Below are positions 60,910-64,000 of a DNA stretch of 64,000 nucleotides, one piece after another; the first letter of the stretch is position 1, and each line of letters starts with the position of its first letter. Origin of the DNA: CAVZXS01 sp963779325 (GTDB taxonomy: Bacteria > Bacteroidota > Bacteroidia > Chitinophagales > Chitinophagaceae); NCBI GenBank assembly GCA_963779325.1, contig CAVZXS010000014.1:1-64000 (forward strand), given 5' to 3'. Position numbers and translations under genes: made by a program. Below the pieces are notes generated by a model. That model was given only the letters and a program-made list of their open reading frames with translations. It was not told the origin of the DNA and ran no database searches.

Positions 60910-61851
60910 TTATCTCAACAACAATTCACAAGGCTTTAGCCCCGTATGTTTTTTGAAAGCAGTAGAAAAATGCGATATTGAAGAATAGCCAAGCAGCAAT
61001 GAAACCTCCGTTACGCTCAATCCTTTTTCGTACAAGAGGTATTTGGCGTGTTCCATCCTTTGGCTTTGGTAAAAATCAAACACCGTGGTACCGAACAACT
61101 CTTTAAATCCTTTTTTCAGGTAGCACTCATTGATGGCCACTTTGCGGCTCAGCTCTTTAATAGTAATCGGTTCGCCGATATGCTCTATTAAAACCGCACG
61201 GGCTTTTATAATTTTTTCCCTGTCGGCTTCATTAGCCAGGAACTTACAATTTATTACATCAATTTCTTTTTCGCCCATCATACAGTCCAAACTGTACAAC
61301 AACAACATTTGGGTTTGCGCATTGATGTAAATATTTTCTAAACTGTCAGTGTAGTTATGATTCAACAGGCCTTCCAGTACCATTCTTGTTTTGCCGCAAA
61401 GCGGTAACGTTTTACTGAAAGAGGAGACATGTTTGAAGTTCAGAATATCATCGGTTAAGGTATTATTAGCCTTGCTGGTTTTTATAAACCGGCTCAGGTG
61501 CGCCGGCGAAAAACGAAAACTCATTACGTCTACGCTGTCAAATTTCTCTACACAGGTTTTTGATGCACTGAATTTACAACGGTCGCATTCGGTATCTTTT
61601 TGCTTGCAATACACATTGCCGCTTACACAAAACCGCAGTTCAAAATAATTTTCGGCGGGTTTATTTTTCTCATAGTGATATACCAACATACCTGTATCAT
61701 CCACATTCCATTGGCTGTTGCGGTGATACCTTTTTATATGGTATTGCACCGAGCCGGGAATCAGGCGTTCTTTTTCGTGCAGCAAAACCAATTGATCCTG
61801 CATCAGGTTTTGCTTATGAGCCAAGGCTAATATGTCGGGCGGGTTGTGCAT
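60910..61851 (-). CDS. AraC-family regulator with a cysteine cluster
   Basis: A 313-residue transcription regulator. The C-terminal two-HTH domain covers about 205-313 (ITIKELSRKVAINECYLKKGFKELFG abbreviated; VTEVSLLLGYSSISHFSTAF). The sensory half has five cysteines, C75, C82, C89, C92 and C100 (spacing x6, x6, x2, x7), suggesting a metal, Fe-S or thiol switch. Position between haem-uptake and haemoglobin genes suggests control by iron, haem, oxygen or NO. ATG at 61851 follows a TAAATTTG box by nine bases. Confidence 0.85.
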   Translation of the reverse strand: MHNPPDILALAHKQNLMQDQLVLLHEKERLIPGSVQYHIKRYHRNSQWNVDDTGMLVYHYEKNKPAENYFELRFCVSGNVYCKQKDTECDRCKFSASKTCVEKFDSVDVMSFRFSPAHLSRFIKTSKANNTLTDDILNFKHVSSFSKTLPLCGKTRMVLEGLLNHNYTDSLENIYINAQTQMLLLYSLDCMMGEKEIDVINCKFLANEADREKIIKARAVLIEHIGEPITIKELSRKVAINECYLKKGFKELFGTTVFDFYQSQRMEHAKYLLYEKGLSVTEVSLLLGYSSISHFSTAFKKHTGLKPCELLLR

Positions 61852-61860
61852 TTCGGACAG

Positions 61861-61868
61861 CAAATTTA
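61861..61868 (-). promoter_or_regulatory. -7 promoter box of the AraC-type gene
   Basis: TAAATTTG on the minus strand; the leader is only a few bases. Confidence 0.45.
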
Positions 61869-61960
61869 CATATCATTGGCGAGAAAACCACATGTCGCGG
61901 TGTTAAGATTATGAAACAGGGGCAGGTGCTGCTATTAAATGACATTGCCTACGTCGCTGA

Positions 61961-61991
61961 CCCCGAGTAAGATTTGTGTGCTGCCTCGGGG
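61961..61991. other. GC-rich hairpin between haemoglobin and regulator genes
   Basis: CCCCGAG/CTCGGGG perfect 7-base stem, 17-base loop, no T tract. Possibly a transcript end or repeat. Confidence 0.35.
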
Positions 61992-62037
61992 CTCCGTTCG
62001 TCTTTTGTAGTTCCACTGAGCGCCAAATCCGAAGCAA

Positions 62038-62412
62038 CTATAATTGCGAGGTTTTTATCTGCATTACTGTGGCTATACTTTTAGCTCTTTCCTTAGCCAT
62101 AAAAGCCTTTTCGCCTTCAAAAAGCTCATCCACCGTTTCAAAAAAGTACTTGAGCCAGGTATCAAAATGGCTCTTCTTCAACGGCGATTTTTGGTGCAGG
62201 TTCATATGCGGCTGCATGGCATTTTTCCGGTAAGTATCCGATTGAAATAAAATGGAGTCCCAAAAATCAACCAAAACAGGTAAATGATGTTCGAGGTTTA
62301 TCTTGGCTACATCGGTAAAAAGATAAGATATAGAATCATCTGAGAGTAGTTTTTTATAAAACTCCTGCATCAGCAGTAAAATATCTTCTCTTGATTGTAT
62401 ATCAGTTTTCAT
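62038..62412 (-). CDS. Group III truncated haemoglobin
   Basis: A 124-residue globin. FYKKL (B9-B10 region), AMQPHMNLHQKSPLKKSHF with proximal H82, then FDTWLKYFFETVDELFEG, match the group III pattern. Such globins bind O2 or NO; redox or NO-related roles are proposed. It overlaps the DsbA-like gene upstream by 11 bases, so the two are translationally coupled. Confidence 0.9.
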   Translation of the reverse strand: MKTDIQSREDILLLMQEFYKKLLSDDSISYLFTDVAKINLEHHLPVLVDFWDSILFQSDTYRKNAMQPHMNLHQKSPLKKSHFDTWLKYFFETVDELFEGEKAFMAKERAKSIATVMQIKTSQL

Positions 62413-63064
62413 TTTCGGTTACTAAGTCATTTAATACTTTCTCAATCCTTTCTTTCAATGAATCATAGTCTGTATACCCGCGGGCAAGCAGGTAAAATTT
62501 TGTTTCGCCGGTTTGTATCAATACGGCGGGATAGCCGGTTACATGCAATTGTTTACACAACGTAAATTCGTACTTAGCCTGTTCTTCATATTCCGCACTC
62601 TTTAGTTTTTCGTAAAACGCTTCTTCCTGTATGGAATATTTTTCTATTAAATGCCGGTAAGCTTCATCATCACATAAATCTCTTCCTTCATAATGTAAAG
62701 CATATTGCAAATCGGCAGCAAACTCTATCTGTCTTTCGGGATAATATTCTTTAAATACTGACATAGCGATGGCCGGTTTCAATGAATCAGGAAACCAATC
62801 ACTTTCATCGGGATTATTAATATGCCATAAATAATCGGCGCCGAATTTAATACCGGTATGTTCTTCCACCACTTTATACGCTTGCAGAATATAATCGGCC
62901 GTTGTGCTGATGGGTTTTGGTTTATCACTTATAATCATACCCCCACTCAATACTTCAAACTCTATTTTGCTTTTATATTCTTCGGCAATACGTTTTATTA
63001 CCGGGCTGAAACCATAGCACCAGCCGCAGTAGGCATCGTAACAGTAAATAATTGTGGGGGACAT
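62402..63064 (-). CDS. DsbA/FrnE-like thioredoxin-fold protein
   Basis: A 220-residue thioredoxin-fold oxidoreductase with a CGWC active site (C13-C16) right at the N-terminus and the cis-proline loop VTGYPAVLIQTG. It has no signal peptide, so it is cytoplasmic, like FrnE-type proteins linked to oxidative stress. It overlaps the truncated haemoglobin gene by 11 bases. Confidence 0.88.
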   Translation of the reverse strand: MSPTIIYCYDAYCGWCYGFSPVIKRIAEEYKSKIEFEVLSGGMIISDKPKPISTTADYILQAYKVVEEHTGIKFGADYLWHINNPDESDWFPDSLKPAIAMSVFKEYYPERQIEFAADLQYALHYEGRDLCDDEAYRHLIEKYSIQEEAFYEKLKSAEYEEQAKYEFTLCKQLHVTGYPAVLIQTGETKFYLLARGYTDYDSLKERIEKVLNDLVTENEN

Positions 63065-63121
63065 ATTATAATAAAGAAATATCGAAATGAGAATAATTGC
63101 TTTTCAATTACAGCAAACAGT

Positions 63122-64000
63122 TTAATGCGCATCCAACCAATTTTTTCCTTCACCGCATTCCGCAATTACAGGCACGCCGTTGGGTAATGGCAAAGCTATT
63201 TGCATATTCTCAATAATCAACGGTTTTAATTCTTTTACTTCTTCTATCAACGCATCAAATACCAATTCATCATGTACCTGCAAAAGCATTTTACTTTTCA
63301 TTTTCTCTTTCTTCATGGCGGCATGTACTTTTTGCATGGCCAATTTTATCATATCGGCGGCACTGCCCTGTATGGGACTGTTGATGGCATTACGTTCTGC
63401 AAAGCCGCGTACGGTAAAATTGGATGAATTAATATCTCTGAGCCAACGCTTACGCCCCATCAATGTTTGTACATAGCCGTTTTCTCTTGCAAAGTTGATG
63501 GTATCATCCATGTATTTTTGAATATTGGCAAATTGTATTTTATAATTATCAATAATCTCTTTGGCTTCCGTTCTGGATATGCCGAGGTTCTCGGCCAAAC
63601 CAAAGGCGCCTTGCCCGTAAATGATTCCGAAGTTTACACTCTTGGCTTTGTAACGCATTTCTTTTGTTACATCCGCTTCATTTATATTATACACTTTAGC
63701 AGCCGTAGCGGTATGAATGTCTTTGCCGCTTTTAAAAGCTTCGCACATGGCCGGGTCATTACTAATAGCAGCTACAATACGCAATTCAATTTGTGAGTAA
63801 TCTGCAGACAATAAAACATATTTATCATCTCTCGGTATAAATGCTTTTCTTATTTCCCTTCCTCTCTCACTTCGTACTGGAATATTTTGCATATTGGGAT
63901 TGTTACTTGCCAACCTTCCCGTTACGGCTACTGCTTGCGCGAATGACGTGTGTACACGACCGGTTTTTTTATTTATCAACAGCGGCAATGCATCTACATA
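63122..64000 (-). CDS. polA: DNA polymerase I, C-terminal part (gene runs past the window end)
   Basis: The polymerase domain of DNA polymerase I: GRVHTSFAQAVAVTGRLAS, motif A DYSQIELRIVA, motif B with MRYKAKSVNFGIIYGQGAFG, and motif C LQVHDELVFD near the C-terminus. Family A polymerase for replication gap filling and repair. The frame is open at 64000 (YVDALPLL), so the first two thirds lie outside the window. It is followed by the DsbA-like gene 57 bases downstream. Confidence 0.95.
   Translation of the reverse strand, partial: YVDALPLLINKKTGRVHTSFAQAVAVTGRLASNNPNMQNIPVRSERGREIRKAFIPRDDKYVLLSADYSQIELRIVAAISNDPAMCEAFKSGKDIHTATAAKVYNINEADVTKEMRYKAKSVNFGIIYGQGAFGLAENLGISRTEAKEIIDNYKIQFANIQKYMDDTINFARENGYVQTLMGRKRWLRDINSSNFTVRGFAERNAINSPIQGSAADMIKLAMQKVHAAMKKEKMKSKMLLQVHDELVFDALIEEVKELKPLIIENMQIALPLPNGVPVIAECGEGKNWLDAH

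Noticed and set aside
1..64000. tRNA, rRNA and insertion sequences
   Set aside because: No cloverleaf with a matching anticodon arm, no rRNA core sequence and no transposase-like protein was found by reading; a covariance-model scan would be the decisive test.

Overview
The window looks like chromosomal DNA of a Bacteroidota bacterium, most likely Chitinophagaceae or a close relative. Supporting signs are the TAnnTTTG-type -7 promoter boxes in front of many genes, gldC, a type IX secretion sorting domain, an S46 dipeptidyl-peptidase, DUF4290 and DUF6089 proteins, HmuY with a TonB-dependent receptor, a zinc-less DksA with a lysine/proline tail, and dispersed GC-rich palindromes in an AT-rich background. 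I saw no rRNA or tRNA gene, CRISPR array, transposase or prophage structural gene. Gene families are called from recognition of the protein sequences; no database search was run.

Layout. 0-8.5 kb: frameshifted PLP aminotransferase, dipeptide epimerase, frameshifted lipoprotein, small barrel protein, S46 peptidase, AI-2E-type permease, L,D-transpeptidase. 8.5-10.4 kb: AT-rich accessory pair, an AbiU2/HEPN-like protein and dinD. 10.5-20.4 kb: rlmF, PAP2-like protein, rpoN, small unknowns, DegT aminotransferase, GHL10 hydrolase, MarR, SnoaL-like protein, tatC. 20.4-30 kb: a repeat-rich gap with a possible structured RNA, zinc metalloprotease, CorC-like protein, gmk, GNAT, murA, DUF4290, T9SS cargo. 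30-38 kb: frameshifted glycosyltransferase, gldC, yqeY-like, cvpA-like, alpha/beta hydrolase, CBS protein, Omp85-like protein, nadK, DUF6089.

37.9-43.2 kb appears to be an accessory insertion in what is probably an envelope-biogenesis operon (CBS, Omp85-like, nadK, DUF6089 / uppS, bamA, two ompH, murI). It holds a second Omp85-like ORF without a usable start codon, a lexA with a one-base frameshift followed by DUF3892 and DUF2188 genes, a lipoprotein, a decayed gene, palindromic repeats and a parD-parE module with a perfect operator palindrome. 43.2-54 kb: uppS, bamA, ompH x2, murI, fabF, acpP, GNAT, YcxB-like protein and PhoD phosphatase. 53.3-57.6 kb: ileS followed three bases later by the DksA-like gene. 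57.7-63.1 kb: a probable haem/redox neighbourhood (HmuY, TonB receptor, AraC regulator with five clustered cysteines, truncated haemoglobin, DsbA/FrnE-like protein). The window ends inside polA.

Most notable points: (1) IleRS has an altered HIGH motif, GIHH, together with KMSKR, as in IleRS2-type mupirocin-resistant enzymes; (2) palindromic repeats of the kind seen between genes also lie in frame inside ileS at two places; (3) a lexA-DUF3892-DUF2188 cassette and a dinD-HEPN pair are candidate SOS-linked accessory systems; (4) several repeat families recur, including a bipartite element in front of two unrelated genes; (5) four genes are broken by single-base indels in short G/C runs, which may be real decay or sequence error.
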